Notes: generated by a model not told the origin, from the sequence alone. A DNA stretch of 57,478 nucleotides from Oscillospiraceae bacterium (GCA_016282135.1 JAEEKA010000054.1:1-57478), one strand, 5' to 3'; shown: positions 1-9,589, counted from the first letter of the stretch. Translations and numbers: made by a program.

Positions 1-1080
1 ATCGGTTAACCCAGATTTTGTAATATCAAGAATAACATTCTTTGTTTGCCCGGAAGTTTTCTTCGTTCTGTTGTATAGCGTGTTTTGTCCAGCTTGGGGA
101 GCAATCGTTTTAAGGTCGTACCCCTTGCCATGAAAAAGATAATCAGGAGTTCTTACGTTTTGCGGGTTATCCACCTTCGGAACCATGTAGATTTCGCCGC
201 CATTTTCTCTTTCGAGAAGTTCGGCGATTTCTTTTTCATGCTTGGTATACGTAAACTTTACATGATGCCCGTCAACCTTATATGTTTTCCCATCAGGTGC
301 GGTATATTCCAGTAAATCCTTGACTTCATGACTGCTAGGTGTTGCGTCTGGATACCAACGCCCAGTAATCTCTTCGTAAGTTTCCCTTCCTTTTGACGCT
401 ATAACATTTGTTATATTTTTTGCCCGGAGCGAGGAAAGTTGCTGTTTCCTGTGATCTGTCAAATCAGCTGATTGGCTCGGCAAATCCACCCGGTTTTGCA
501 GGAAATCCCGCTTTTTGGTAGTCCAGGCCTTCACCTTCGCCCGGGCCTCAGAGGGATCCTGCCCGGCGGCTTTCATGGCCTCGGCCTCCCGATGCCAGCG
601 CTGGATCTGCCGGTCGAAGTAATTCTCCTTCTGTCGGGCCTCATACTCGGTGAATTGCTCCCCCTGGTACTCATACTTCGGCGCGTTCAGCTCGGCCAGC
701 TTTTCATCAGTCCAGACCCGGGGGCTGCCCTCGATGTAGGGGCCGAAGGTATGGCGGCAGTTCCACCCGCAGAGCCCCGCGCCGGTACCGTAGCCGGTGG
801 AGCTGCGGAAATCCGGGTATTTCTCACTCTTCCCGGAGCGAGAATAGATCTTTCCCTGCCATTCGGCGTGCTCCGGCCGGGCCCACGCGTGGGCGCTGAC
901 CTCCACCAGATCACAGCCGACTTCGTCAGCCAGCTCATCCTGAAGCCTGGCTGCGGTCTGATTGATGCCGGTGACAATGGCTCGGTGAACGGCGTGCACT
1001 GCACATTCCGACGGTTTCCGGTCCCCCCGCATTCGAAACACGATGCGTGCGTGCATCCACGCTTCCGGACCCGTACAATT
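1..1080 (-). pseudogene. 5'-truncated phage minor capsid protein (Phage_min_cap2 / MuF-like) fused to a CdiA-type nuclease toxin-like C-terminus
   Basis: The minus strand is open from an in-frame TGA at 1081-1083 to the window edge (360 codons). It continues beyond the window, so the 3' end is not seen. The upstream part (about 1080-430) contains the capsid signature GYGTGAGLCGWNCRHTFGPY and then the EYEARQKENYFDRQIQRW helix, typical of the C-terminal half of Gram-positive phage minor capsid protein 2. The last 140 or so residues change character: they carry an H-x3-E-x2-A-x2-L block, then RTPDYLFHGKGYDLKT, a PD...DxK arrangement resembling CdiA-CT tRNase toxins. Base composition shifts with it: 20 of 60 bases are G/C at 1-60, against 44 of 60 at 541-600. 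The portal-side N-terminus is missing. The first in-frame ATG is at 1054-1056 and has no good ribosome site, so this is probably a decayed prophage end. The capsid call is firm; the toxin call is by motif only. Confidence 0.75.
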
Positions 1081-1089
1081 TCAACAAAC

Positions 1090-1131
1090 TTCTACCCCTT
1101 TTTTTGTGAAATTACGAAAAAAGGGGTAGAA
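1090..1131. repeat. Inverted repeat at the prophage/glyS junction (possible terminator or junction site)
   Basis: Arms TTCTACCCCTTTTTT (1090-1104) and AAAAAAGGGGTAGAA (1117-1131) are perfect complements around a loop of about 12 bases, and TTTTTT follows at 1133-1138. On the plus strand it resembles a terminator. Its right arm also overlaps the glyS -35 box, so it could equally be an operator or a scar of the event that truncated the capsid gene. Confidence 0.6.
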
Positions 1132-1155
1132 ATTTTTTAGGAAATCGGGTATAAT
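1127..1155 (+). promoter_or_regulatory. glyS promoter
   Basis: A perfect -10 TATAAT (1150-1155) lies 17 bases from a weak -35 TAGAAA (1127-1132). The implied leader is about 60 bases, too short for a T-box, so tRNA-sensing control is not evident. Confidence 0.6.
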
Positions 1156-1219
1156 GCGGGCAGGCTTAGATCGTGATAAAACCGATCCGACGAAATACCG
1201 ACAGGAAGGAAATCCTCTC

Positions 1220-2626
1220 ATGAATAACACCGAAAAAACCATGGACAAGATCGTGGCCCTGTGCAAGAACCGGGGCTTTATCTTCGCGGGCTCCGAGATC
1301 TACGGCGGCCTGGCCAACACCTGGGACTACGGCCCCCTGGGCGCCCGCCTGAAGAACAACGTCAAGGACGCCTGGCGCAAGCGCTTCATCCAGGAGCGGC
1401 ACAACTCCTTTGAGGTGGACGCGGACATTCTGATGAACCCCCGGGTCTGGGAGGCCAGCGGCCACGTGGGCTCCTTCTCCGACCCCCTGCTGGACTGCAA
1501 GGAGTGCAAAATGCGCTTCCGGGCCGATAATCTGATCGACGAATTTGACCCCGAGGCCCATGCCGACGGCATGACCAAGGAAGAGATGTTCGACTACATC
1601 AAGGCCCATTCCGTTCCCTGCCCCAACTGCGGCAAGCATAACTTTACCGACATCCGGGAATTCAACCTGATGTTCCAGACTTACCGGGGCGTCACCAACG
1701 ACGCCAAGAGCGTCATCTATCTGCGCCCCGAGAACGCCCAGGGCGAGTATGTGAACTATCCCAACGTGCTGCGCTCCATGCGGGCCAAGCTGCCCTTCTC
1801 CATCGGCCAGATCGGCAAGGCCTTCCGCAACGAAATCACCCCGGGCAACTTCACCTTCCGCACCATCGAGTTCGAGCAGATGGAGTTCCAGACCTTCTGC
1901 AAGCCCGGCGACGATCTGGAGCTCTACGAATATTTTAAAAACTACGGCAGACAGTTCTACGAGGACCTGGGCCTGCCCGCGGAGAACCTCCGCTTCCACG
2001 ACCATGAGAAGCTGGCCCACTATGCCAAGGCTGCCTGCGACATCGAGTTCCTCTTCCCGACCCTGGGCTGGGGCGAGATCAACGGCACCCACGACCGCAC
2101 CGACTTCGACCTGACCCGCCACCAGGAGTACTCCGGTCAGAAGATGGATTATCTGGATCCCTACACCAACGAGCGCTATATCCCCTATATCGTGGAGAGT
2201 ACCTACGGCCTGGACCGTACCGTCCTGGCGCTGCTCTGCCAGGCCTACGACGAAGAGCTGGTGGACGCGGAGAAGAACGACGTCCGGGTGGTTCTGCACC
2301 TGAAGCCCTCCATTGCCCCCATCAAGGCCTCCATCCTGCCTCTGTCCAAAAAGCTGGGAGACAAGGCCATGGAGCTCCGGGACGAGCTGGCCAAGTTCTT
2401 CATGGTGGACTATGACGACACCGGCTCCATCGGCAAGCGTTACCGCCGGGCCGACGAGATCGGCACCCCCTACTGCGTCACCGTGGACTTCGATACCGTG
2501 GGCGACCCCGAGAAGGGGATTGAGCCCGACAACGCCGTCACCATCCGGGATCGGGATACCATGGAGCAGGTCCGGGTGCCCATTTCGGAGCTTCGCGCCT
2601 GGCTGGCGGAGCATATCGGCGGCTGA
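1220..2626 (+). CDS. glyS: Glycyl-tRNA synthetase, single-chain (dimeric) type
   Basis: Cytosolic class II enzyme charging tRNA-Gly. The protein is 468 residues, the usual length for the alpha2 GlyRS of Gram-positives rather than the alpha2beta2 form. Visible features: the N-terminal KNRGFIFAGSEIYGGLANTW segment; insertion cysteines (CKECKMRF and CPNCG); motif 2 GKAFRNEITPGNFTFRTIEF with the ATP-contacting arginines; motif 3 YGLDRTVLALL; and the C-terminal anticodon domain from about residue 370 (VRVVLHLKPSIAPIKA onward). The frame is open further upstream, but I start at the ATG at 1220 because AGGAAGGA (1203-1210) sits 9 bases before it. It is transcribed away from the phage remnant from its own promoter. 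Confidence 0.95.
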   Translation: MNNTEKTMDKIVALCKNRGFIFAGSEIYGGLANTWDYGPLGARLKNNVKDAWRKRFIQERHNSFEVDADILMNPRVWEASGHVGSFSDPLLDCKECKMRFRADNLIDEFDPEAHADGMTKEEMFDYIKAHSVPCPNCGKHNFTDIREFNLMFQTYRGVTNDAKSVIYLRPENAQGEYVNYPNVLRSMRAKLPFSIGQIGKAFRNEITPGNFTFRTIEFEQMEFQTFCKPGDDLELYEYFKNYGRQFYEDLGLPAENLRFHDHEKLAHYAKAACDIEFLFPTLGWGEINGTHDRTDFDLTRHQEYSGQKMDYLDPYTNERYIPYIVESTYGLDRTVLALLCQAYDEELVDAEKNDVRVVLHLKPSIAPIKASILPLSKKLGDKAMELRDELAKFFMVDYDDTGSIGKRYRRADEIGTPYCVTVDFDTVGDPEKGIEPDNAVTIRDRDTMEQVRVPISELRAWLAEHIGG

Positions 2627-2722
2627 ACACAGCGGAAATACAGGAACAGGAGACAGGGCGCGGAGGGAAAAGACTGCGGATAGAGGACAAGCAACCGGAC
2701 GAGGGAAACAGGAGGCGCAAAC

Positions 2723-3997
2723 ATGGACTATTATGCGAGTATCTTCTTGTTGACGGAGCTGCTGATGCTGGCCATGATTCTGCATGTGGCGGGCTATTCC
2801 GGCTTTACCCGGGGGCAGAAGGCCTGGTATCTGGCAACCTTCCTGTCGGTCGCGTTCTGCGCGGCGGCGGAATTCATTGCGCTTCGCACAGAATACAGAC
2901 CTTCCCGCGCACTGTTTCTGACGATTATCACCGTCCTGCAGTTTTCCGGCGTGCCCCTGCTGGGGGTGCTGTTTTCCGGTGCGCTGGGCATCCACCACCG
3001 GGGACGGTTTGTAGCGGCCTTTTTCGCCGTCAATCTGCTGGCGGAGACCGTGGCAGCCTGTTTCGGCTGGGTCTTTCGATTTGATGATGCCGGGTACAGC
3101 CGCGGCCCGCTGTTCTTTGTCATCTACGGGATCCTTGACGTGATCAGCATGGCCTATCTGATTCGCAATATGATTCTGGTGGGGCGTCGGTTCCGCCACA
3201 AGGACACCAGAACGATTGCGATGGTCCTGGTGGTCCTGATTGCGGGGATTGTGCCGATGGCCGTGTTTCGCGTGAACATCACCTATCTGGCCATTGCCAT
3301 CAGCGCAACCCTTTGCTATATCTATTTCAACGATCTCATGCAGCAGGATTCCCAGGAGGACCTGTTCCTCAAGCAGCAGCGCATTACCGATATGCAGACC
3401 CAAATGGTCTTCGGCATGGCAAACCTGATCGAGAGCCGGGATCTGGAGACCGGCCAGCATATTGCCCGCACGGGCCTATACGTGAAGCTGCTGGCAGAGA
3501 AGGCGAAGGCGGATGGCGTGTATTCAGACCAGCTGACCGACCGGTTTATTTCTCTTCTGACCATGCTGGCTCCCTTGCATGACATCGGCAAAATTCTGGT
3601 GCCGGACCGCATCCTCCAAAAGCCCGCCCGGCTGACCGACGAGGAATACGAGGCCATGAAGCGCCATGCCGCCGAGGGCGGCAGGGTTGTGCGCAAGGTC
3701 ATGTTCGGGCTTACCGACGAGGATTACGTCTCCTTTGCCGCGGACATTGCCAAGTTCCACCATGAGCGCTGGGACGGCTCCGGCTACCCCGAGGGCCGCA
3801 AGGGGGAGGAAATCCCACTGGCGGCGCGGATTATGGCCATCGCGGACGTTTTCGACGCTCTGGTGTCCGAGCGCTGCTACAAGGAACCATTTTCCTTTGA
3901 CGAGGCGGTGGAGATTCTGCGTACCGAGGCCGGGCGCCAGTTTGACCCGGAGCTGGTTCGGGTCTTTTTGGAACACAAGAAGGACTTTTTATCCTGA
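2723..3997 (+). CDS. Membrane HD-GYP domain phosphodiesterase (7 TM + HD-GYP)
   Basis: 424 residues. Seven hydrophobic segments occupy roughly residues 5-220, followed by a cytosolic HD-GYP domain: ETGQHIARTG (about 243), LHDIGK (about 285), KRHAAEGG, FHHERWDGSGYPEG (about 344-357, with the GYP triplet intact) and IADVFDALVSERCYKEP. All metal ligands I can check are present, so c-di-GMP hydrolysis is the likely activity; substrate is inferred from the family. GGAGG at 2711-2715 supports the ATG at 2723. It stands just upstream of the DHHW/MBOAT cassette with a 47-base gap, so a signalling link to surface glycan modification is possible but unproven. No sensor domain other than the membrane part is seen. 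Confidence 0.85.
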   Translation: MDYYASIFLLTELLMLAMILHVAGYSGFTRGQKAWYLATFLSVAFCAAAEFIALRTEYRPSRALFLTIITVLQFSGVPLLGVLFSGALGIHHRGRFVAAFFAVNLLAETVAACFGWVFRFDDAGYSRGPLFFVIYGILDVISMAYLIRNMILVGRRFRHKDTRTIAMVLVVLIAGIVPMAVFRVNITYLAIAISATLCYIYFNDLMQQDSQEDLFLKQQRITDMQTQMVFGMANLIESRDLETGQHIARTGLYVKLLAEKAKADGVYSDQLTDRFISLLTMLAPLHDIGKILVPDRILQKPARLTDEEYEAMKRHAAEGGRVVRKVMFGLTDEDYVSFAADIAKFHHERWDGSGYPEGRKGEEIPLAARIMAIADVFDALVSERCYKEPFSFDEAVEILRTEAGRQFDPELVRVFLEHKKDFLS

Positions 3998-4044
3998 ACG
4001 GGGACGGTTCCAGCACGGTACTCCTGTTTGCAAGGAGAGTATAG

Positions 4045-5217
4045 ATGAAGAACATCCAACGAGGCTTCCTTATTGTCATAATCGGAATTTCCACACTGTT
4101 TTTGCTCCTCTCCTTCCGGGACAGACGGCAGGAAGTCTCTCTTTATGAGAACCGGTCTCTGGCTGCCCATCCCGGCTTTTCCCTGAACGGGGTGTGGGAT
4201 GGCAGCTACTTCCGGGGCTGGGACGATTATTTTTCAGATCACATTTACCACAGAGACGATCGAATGCGGGAATATCTGTGGCTTCAGATCTACCTGAAAC
4301 GGGTGGTTGTCTCCAACGATGTGGTTATCACAAAGGATGCCCTGCTTCCGTTGCTGTCCTACCGGGATTATAGTGACTACGATTATGATGCGCCTGTCAA
4401 TGCCGCTGTTGGCCGTCTGGCAGAGCTGCAAGCTAAGGTGGAGACAGCAGGAAGCCGCTTTCTGTACGTGGGCGTGGATGAGCAGCGAACCGCGTTGGCG
4501 GATCGCTATCCCTCTTATCTTTACAGCAAGAGTGATTACTATGAGACAATGGCAGACACCTTTCGGGCGGCCTGTGAGGAGGCGGGTATTCGGACTCTCT
4601 TTCTCCGAGACAGGCTTGGCGGGCAAGATCAGCTGACCTACTATTCTGCTGTGGATCATCATTTCAATTTCTTCGGAGCCTATGAGACTTACCGGGCTAT
4701 CTGTGAAGTGCTTGCGCCGGATCTTTCCCCGTTCCCGGTGGCGGAGGCGGATCAGCTGGGCCTGTACCGGCTGCCCGGAGAGTTCTATGGTTCTTACAGC
4801 CGCCGTCTGTACGATCTTTCCCCCATTCGGGAGCAGATCACGGTGTTTGACACAGACACGTTTCCGGCCTATAGCCGCTGGGATAACGGAGTTCGCACCG
4901 ACGCACCGCTGCTGAATCTGCCGGACGGAGGGGAGAAGGTGCAGTACACCGTCTACATGGGCGGCGACAAGGGAGAGACGGTCATCCAGACCAACCGCCC
5001 GGATCTGCCCAGCGTTCTGATCGTCGGCGATTCCTTCACGAATCCCGTGGAGGCGCTCTGTGTCTACAGCTTCAACGAAGTTCGAAGCCTGGATTTTCGC
5101 CACTATCAGGAAATGAGCCTCACAGAATATCTGGCCCTTCATCCGGCGGACGCCGTGGTGATTGTCCGAGACAACCTGAACTTCGTCGGCAATGAGGGCA
5201 ACGGCGACCTGAAATGA
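4045..5217 (+). CDS. DHHW-family protein 1 (SGNH-like acyltransferase partner of MBOAT)
   Basis: 390 residues with one N-terminal membrane anchor (about 8-25) and an extracytoplasmic body. Motifs: ENRSLAAHPGF, YFRGWDDYFSDHIYHRD, SAVDHHFNFFGAY (the family's DHHW motif, with W replaced by F), and a late VLIVGDSFTNPVEAL, where the GDSF serine resembles block I of SGNH hydrolases. DHHW proteins are related to AlgJ/AlgX and commonly sit beside MBOAT genes for exopolysaccharide O-acylation. AAGGAG precedes the ATG. The gene is 68 bases before the MBOAT gene and is paralogous along its whole length to the gene at 6699-7877. The acylated substrate is unknown. Confidence 0.85.
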   Translation: MKNIQRGFLIVIIGISTLFLLLSFRDRRQEVSLYENRSLAAHPGFSLNGVWDGSYFRGWDDYFSDHIYHRDDRMREYLWLQIYLKRVVVSNDVVITKDALLPLLSYRDYSDYDYDAPVNAAVGRLAELQAKVETAGSRFLYVGVDEQRTALADRYPSYLYSKSDYYETMADTFRAACEEAGIRTLFLRDRLGGQDQLTYYSAVDHHFNFFGAYETYRAICEVLAPDLSPFPVAEADQLGLYRLPGEFYGSYSRRLYDLSPIREQITVFDTDTFPAYSRWDNGVRTDAPLLNLPDGGEKVQYTVYMGGDKGETVIQTNRPDLPSVLIVGDSFTNPVEALCVYSFNEVRSLDFRHYQEMSLTEYLALHPADAVVIVRDNLNFVGNEGNGDLK

Positions 5218-5285
5218 CTGCCCCGAGCCGGGGGCGAAGGGCGTGCTGCCCAACCGATTCAGAAACGGAAGATTGAGGAACGAGC

Positions 5286-6686
5286 ATGGTTTTTAGCAGC
5301 TTTACCTTTTTAATGGTTTTTTTCCCGGCGGTTTGCTTTTGCTATTTTATCATTCCGGAGCGCTTTCGCACAGCCCGGAATCTGGTGCTTCTGGCCTGCT
5401 CCCTGTTCTTCTATTTTTGGGGGGAGAGCAAGGGCGTGCTCCTGATGCTGGCCGTGATTACCGTCAGCTATTTCAGCGCCCGGATCATCTCCCGGGCCGG
5501 GGAACGCCGTCTTCTGCGGCGGCTGGGCCTGGGGCTGGAGCTGCTGGTCTGTCTGGGGGCCTTGGCGTACTTCAAGTACACGGGCCTCTTCCTGCGGACG
5601 GCCAACAGTCTGTTCTCCCTGAACCTGTCTGTGCCGGAGATCATCATGCCCATCGGCATTTCCTTCTTTACGTTCCAGTCCATGAGCTACGTCTTCGACG
5701 TCTACCGGGGCAAGACGGAGGCCCAGCGCAATCCCCTCTATGTGGCCCTTTACGTCTCCCTCTTTCCCCAGCTGGTGGCTGGCCCGGTGGTTCGCTATGA
5801 GACGATTTCCGCCGAGATTACCGGCAGGACTCAGTCCTTCGACGAAATCTACGCCGGCCTCCAGCGCTTCATTATGGGCCTGGGCAAAAAGCTCCTGCTG
5901 GCCAACGCCTTTGGACGGGAGGCGGAGGTTATTTTCGCCATGGAATCCGGCGTCCGGAACACGGCCACGGCCTGGCTGGGAGCCCTGCTCTACGGTTTGC
6001 AAATCTATTTTGACTTCTCCGCATACTCCGATATGGCCATCGGCATGGGCAGGATGTTCGGCTTTCACTTTCTGGAAAATTTCAACTATCCCTATATTTC
6101 CAAGAGCATCACGGAATTCTGGCGGCGCTGGCATATCTCCCTGTCCTCCTGGTTCCGGGACTATGTCTATATCCCTCTGGGCGGCAACCGAAAGGGCCTG
6201 CCCCGGCAGATTCTGAACCTTTTCGTGGTCTGGGGTCTCACCGGTCTTTGGCACGGCGCTTCCTGGAATTTTGTGTTTTGGGGACTGTATTTCTGCGTCC
6301 TGCTGATTTTGGAGAAGCTCTTTTTGGGCAGACTTCTGAAGAAGCTGCCTGCCGCTGCGGGCCATGTCTATGCCGTGATCCTGATCATGCTGGGCTGGGT
6401 GATCTTCAACTGCACGGACCTGTCCCAGTTGGGGGGCTATTTTTCCGACCTCTTCCGCTTCCGGGGCGATTTCGGCTACGCGTTGCTGGTGCTGCGGCAG
6501 AATGTGCCGGAGTTTCTCTTTGGCCTTGCCCTCTGCACGCCGCTGCCCCTGAAACTGTTCCGTCTGGGGAAAGACAAGCCCTGGGCGGAGCTGCTGCGCT
6601 GTCTCTGGCTGCTGGCCGTGCTGGTGCTTTCCGTGCTGGCCCTCACCGGAAGCAGCTTCAACGCCTTTATCTATTTCCGGTTCTGA
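5286..6686 (+). CDS. MBOAT-family O-acyltransferase (AlgI/DltB-like)
   Basis: 466-residue polytopic membrane protein that moves acyl groups across the membrane to an exported glycan or teichoic acid. Recognisable segments: the start FSSFTFLMVFFPAVCFCYFI, PIGISFFTFQSMSYVFDVYR, AGPVVRYETI, YFDFSAYSDMAIGMGRMFG, FWRRWHISLSSWFRDYVYIP and the catalytic-histidine motif GLWHGASWNFVFWG (about residue 320). Length matches AlgI-type proteins. It is flanked on both sides by DHHW paralogs in the same direction, 68 and 12 bases away, which argues for an operon and a shared acylation pathway. The absence of dlt genes nearby makes an exopolysaccharide substrate more likely than teichoic acid, by inference. 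Confidence 0.9.
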   Translation: MVFSSFTFLMVFFPAVCFCYFIIPERFRTARNLVLLACSLFFYFWGESKGVLLMLAVITVSYFSARIISRAGERRLLRRLGLGLELLVCLGALAYFKYTGLFLRTANSLFSLNLSVPEIIMPIGISFFTFQSMSYVFDVYRGKTEAQRNPLYVALYVSLFPQLVAGPVVRYETISAEITGRTQSFDEIYAGLQRFIMGLGKKLLLANAFGREAEVIFAMESGVRNTATAWLGALLYGLQIYFDFSAYSDMAIGMGRMFGFHFLENFNYPYISKSITEFWRRWHISLSSWFRDYVYIPLGGNRKGLPRQILNLFVVWGLTGLWHGASWNFVFWGLYFCVLLILEKLFLGRLLKKLPAAAGHVYAVILIMLGWVIFNCTDLSQLGGYFSDLFRFRGDFGYALLVLRQNVPEFLFGLALCTPLPLKLFRLGKDKPWAELLRCLWLLAVLVLSVLALTGSSFNAFIYFRF

Positions 6687-6698
6687 GGGGGTGTGCCC

Positions 6699-7877
6699 AT
6701 GCGGCCTGTAAAACGGGGCTTTGTGCTCTGCCTGATTCTTCTCACCGCAGCGTTTCTGCTTGCTTCCTTTTTGGGCCGCCGACAGGAAATCTCCGAGTAT
6801 GAAAACCGTTATCTGGCCGCCCACCCGGAGTTTTCCGGGGAAAGTCTCCTGGACGGAAGCTATTTCCGGGGCTGGGATGACTATTTTGCCGACCATGCAG
6901 CCTTCCGCGATAATATGATGCGGGATTGGCTCTGGCTGCGGCTGAACGCCAAAAAACAGGTGCTGGTGAACGACGTGATGATCTCCCGGGAGGCGCTCTT
7001 GCCCTACCTGGGGGAGAAGGACTTCGGCAGCGACGACTACGACCGCCTGGCCCGGGAGGCTGTGGCCCGGCTGGAGCCTGTCCGGCAGGCGGTGGAAAAT
7101 CGGGGGGGCCTGTTCCTGTTCTATGGCGTCGAAGGCCAGTCTGTGGTCTTCCGGGAGGGCTATCCCGTCTACCTCCACACCCATGTAGATTATTACGAAA
7201 ACTGCGCGGCGGCCTTCCGTACCGCCCTGGCGGAGGCTGGCTTCTCCGCGCTTTATTCCCACGACGTGTTTGTGGCGGCGGGGGGCAGTCCCAAGCCCTA
7301 CTACTCCACCGTGGATCACCATTACAACTTCCTTGGGGCATATCTGAGCTACCAGGCCATCTGCGGGTGGTGCAATGACCGGGGCCTGACGGTGCCCATC
7401 CTGGACCGGGATTCTCTCCGCATTCGCCCGGCGGAGCAGAGCTTCTACGGCACCTACAGCCGAAAGCTCTACGGCCTGTCGCCGATTCAGGATCCCTTGC
7501 TGATCTTTGACACCTCCGTTTTTCCCGCTTACGAGCGCTGGGACGACGGAGAGCGAACCGACGCACCCCTGCTCCTGATTCCGGAGGAAGGACGGCACAT
7601 TCAGTACACCGCCTACATGGGCGGCGACATGGGGGAGACCGTGATCCGCACCAACCGGCCGGAGCTGCCCAATATTCTGATCGTCGGCGACTCCTTTACC
7701 AACCCGGTGGAGGCGCTCTGCGTGGGCAGCTTCAATGAGATCCGAAGCCTGGACTTCCGCAAATACACGGAAATGACTCTGACCGAGTATCTGCAAGCCT
7801 ACCCCGCCGACGTAGTGGTCGTCATGCGGGACAGCCTGAACTATGTGGGCGACGAGGGCAACGGGAATCTGAAATGA
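6699..7877 (+). CDS. DHHW-family protein 2 (paralog of the gene at 4045)
   Basis: 392 residues with an N-terminal anchor (GFVLCLILLTAAFLLASFL) and the same order of motifs as DHHW protein 1: ENRYLAAHPEF, YFRGWDDYFADHAAFRD, STVDHHYNFLGAY (W of DHHW replaced by Y) and ILIVGDSFTNPVEAL. A GTG at 6693 is in frame, but the ATG at 6699 is better placed 7 bases after GAGGGGG. It begins 12 bases after the MBOAT stop, so translation is probably coupled. Two similar extracytoplasmic partners around one MBOAT suggest either a heteromer or two acceptor specificities; this is inference. Confidence 0.85.
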   Translation: MRPVKRGFVLCLILLTAAFLLASFLGRRQEISEYENRYLAAHPEFSGESLLDGSYFRGWDDYFADHAAFRDNMMRDWLWLRLNAKKQVLVNDVMISREALLPYLGEKDFGSDDYDRLAREAVARLEPVRQAVENRGGLFLFYGVEGQSVVFREGYPVYLHTHVDYYENCAAAFRTALAEAGFSALYSHDVFVAAGGSPKPYYSTVDHHYNFLGAYLSYQAICGWCNDRGLTVPILDRDSLRIRPAEQSFYGTYSRKLYGLSPIQDPLLIFDTSVFPAYERWDDGERTDAPLLLIPEEGRHIQYTAYMGGDMGETVIRTNRPELPNILIVGDSFTNPVEALCVGSFNEIRSLDFRKYTEMTLTEYLQAYPADVVVVMRDSLNYVGDEGNGNLK

Positions 7878-7924
7878 TCCATTTTTGCGAGAAATCGCAA
7901 TAAAATTAAGGAGAAAAAGACGCC

Positions 7925-9589
7925 ATGAGAACTGACATCGAGATCGCGCAGAGCTGTGAAATGCGGCCCATCTATGAGGTTGCCGCCAAGGCCGGAATCC
8001 CGGAATCCTGGGTTGAGCCTTACGGCAAGTTCAAGGCCAAGATCATCCGTCCGGCGGACGCCCCTGTGGGCAAGCCCGGAAAGCTGATCCTGGTAACGGC
8101 CATCAACCCCACCCCTGCTGGAGAAGGGAAGACCACCACCACCATCGGTCTGGCGGACGCCCTGACCCGTCTGGGGAAGAAGACCATGGTTGCCCTGCGG
8201 GAGCCCTCTCTGGGCCCTGTATTCGGCATCAAGGGCGGCGCCGCCGGCGGCGGCTATGCCCAGGTGGTCCCCATGGAGGACATCAATCTGCACTTTACCG
8301 GCGACTTCCATGCCATCGGCGCGGCCAATAACCTGCTGGCCGCCCTGCTGGATAACCACATTCAGCAGGGGAACGCCCTGGGCATCGACCCCAGGCGAAT
8401 TACCTGGAAGCGCTGCGTGGATATGAACGACCGTCAGCTTCGTTTTGTGGTGGATGGCCTGGGCGGCAAGGCCAACGGCACCCCCCGGGAGGATGGCTTC
8501 GACATTACCGTGGCCTCTGAGATCATGGCGGTGCTTTGCCTGGCCAGCGACCTGGCGGACCTGAAGACCCGTCTGAGCCGCATTGTGGTGGCCTATACCT
8601 ATGAGGGCAAGCCCGTTACTGCCGGAGATCTGAAGGCCCAGGGCGCCATGACCGCTCTGCTGAAGGACGCCATCCGGCCCAACCTGGTCCAGACCCTGGA
8701 GGGCAACCCCGCCTTTGTCCACGGCGGCCCCTTTGCCAACATCGCCCACGGCTGCAACTCCGTGGCTGCCACCAAGCTGGCGCTGTCCCTGGCGGATTAT
8801 ACCGTCACGGAGGCGGGCTTCGGCGCCGACCTTGGCGCGGAGAAGTTCCTGGACATCAAGTGCCGCATGGCCGGTCTGCATCCCAACGCCGTGGTCATTG
8901 TCGCCACGGTCCGGGCCCTCAAGTACAACGGCGGCGTGCCCAAGACGGAGCTGAACACCGAGAACCTAGAGGCGCTGGAAAAGGGCCTGCCCAATCTGCT
9001 GCGCCACGTAGGCAACATCAAGGACGTCTACGGCCTGCCCTGCGTGGTGGCCATCAACCGCTTCCCCAACGACACCGAGGCGGAGCTTGCCATGATCGAG
9101 ACCAAGTGCAAGGAGCTGGGGGTCAACGTGGCCCTGTCCGAGGTCTGGGCAAAGGGCGGCGAAGGCGGCGAGACCCTGGCGAAGGAAGTGCTGCGCCTGT
9201 GCGACCAGCCCAACGAGTTCCGGTTCTGCTATGAGCTGGACGCCACCCTGCGGGAAAAGATTCGCACCATCGGCCACCGCATCTACCACGCCAAGCACGT
9301 CAGCTTCCCCGCCGCCGTGGAGAAGCAGCTGGCGGAGTTCGAGAAGATGGGCTACGGCAATCTACCCGTCTGCATCGCCAAGACCCAGTATTCCTTTACC
9401 GACGATCAGACCGTTCTTGGCGCTCCCGAGGACTTCACCATCACCGTCCGGGAGGTAAAGATCAGCGCCGGCGCCGGCTTCCTGGTCGCTCTGACGGGCT
9501 CCATCATGACTATGCCCGGCCTGCCCAAGGTCCCCGCCGCGGAGAAGATCGACGTGGACGAGAACGGGAAGATCACCGGACTGTTCTAA
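7925..9589 (+). CDS. fhs: Formate-tetrahydrofolate ligase
   Basis: Cytosolic enzyme making 10-formyl-THF from formate, THF and ATP. The 554-residue length is normal. Motifs: P-loop [18 protein letters not shown] (about residue 60), [44 protein letters not shown] and the C-terminal [27 protein letters not shown] precedes the ATG. folD follows 23 bases later, making a one-carbon operon. A small hairpin, TTGCGA/TCGCAA, lies at 7885-7900 in the leader. The 47-base upstream gap is too short for a THF riboswitch. Confidence 0.97.
   Translation: MRTDIEIAQSCEMRPIYEVAAKAGIPESWVEPYGKFKAKIIRPADAPVGKPGKLILVTAINPTPAGEGKTTTTIGLADALTRLGKKTMVALREPSLGPVFGIKGGAAGGGYAQVVPMEDINLHFTGDFHAIGAANNLLAALLDNHIQQGNALGIDPRRITWKRCVDMNDRQLRFVVDGLGGKANGTPREDGFDITVASEIMAVLCLASDLADLKTRLSRIVVAYTYEGKPVTAGDLKAQGAMTALLKDAIRPNLVQTLEGNPAFVHGGPFANIAHGCNSVAATKLALSLADYTVTEAGFGADLGAEKFLDIKCRMAGLHPNAVVIVATVRALKYNGGVPKTELNTENLEALEKGLPNLLRHVGNIKDVYGLPCVVAINRFPNDTEAELAMIETKCKELGVNVALSEVWAKGGEGGETLAKEVLRLCDQPNEFRFCYELDATLREKIRTIGHRIYHAKHVSFPAAVEKQLAEFEKMGYGNLPVCIAKTQYSFTDDQTVLGAPEDFTITVREVKISAGAGFLVALTGSIMTMPGLPKVPAAEKIDVDENGKITGLF

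Noticed and set aside
472..1140. Plus-strand open frame across the capsid remnant
   Set aside because: The minus-strand frame contains recognisable phage motifs; the plus-strand product does not resemble any protein and runs into the glyS promoter.
7878..7924. Possible THF riboswitch before fhs
   Set aside because: Only 47 bases are available and none of the conserved core is seen.
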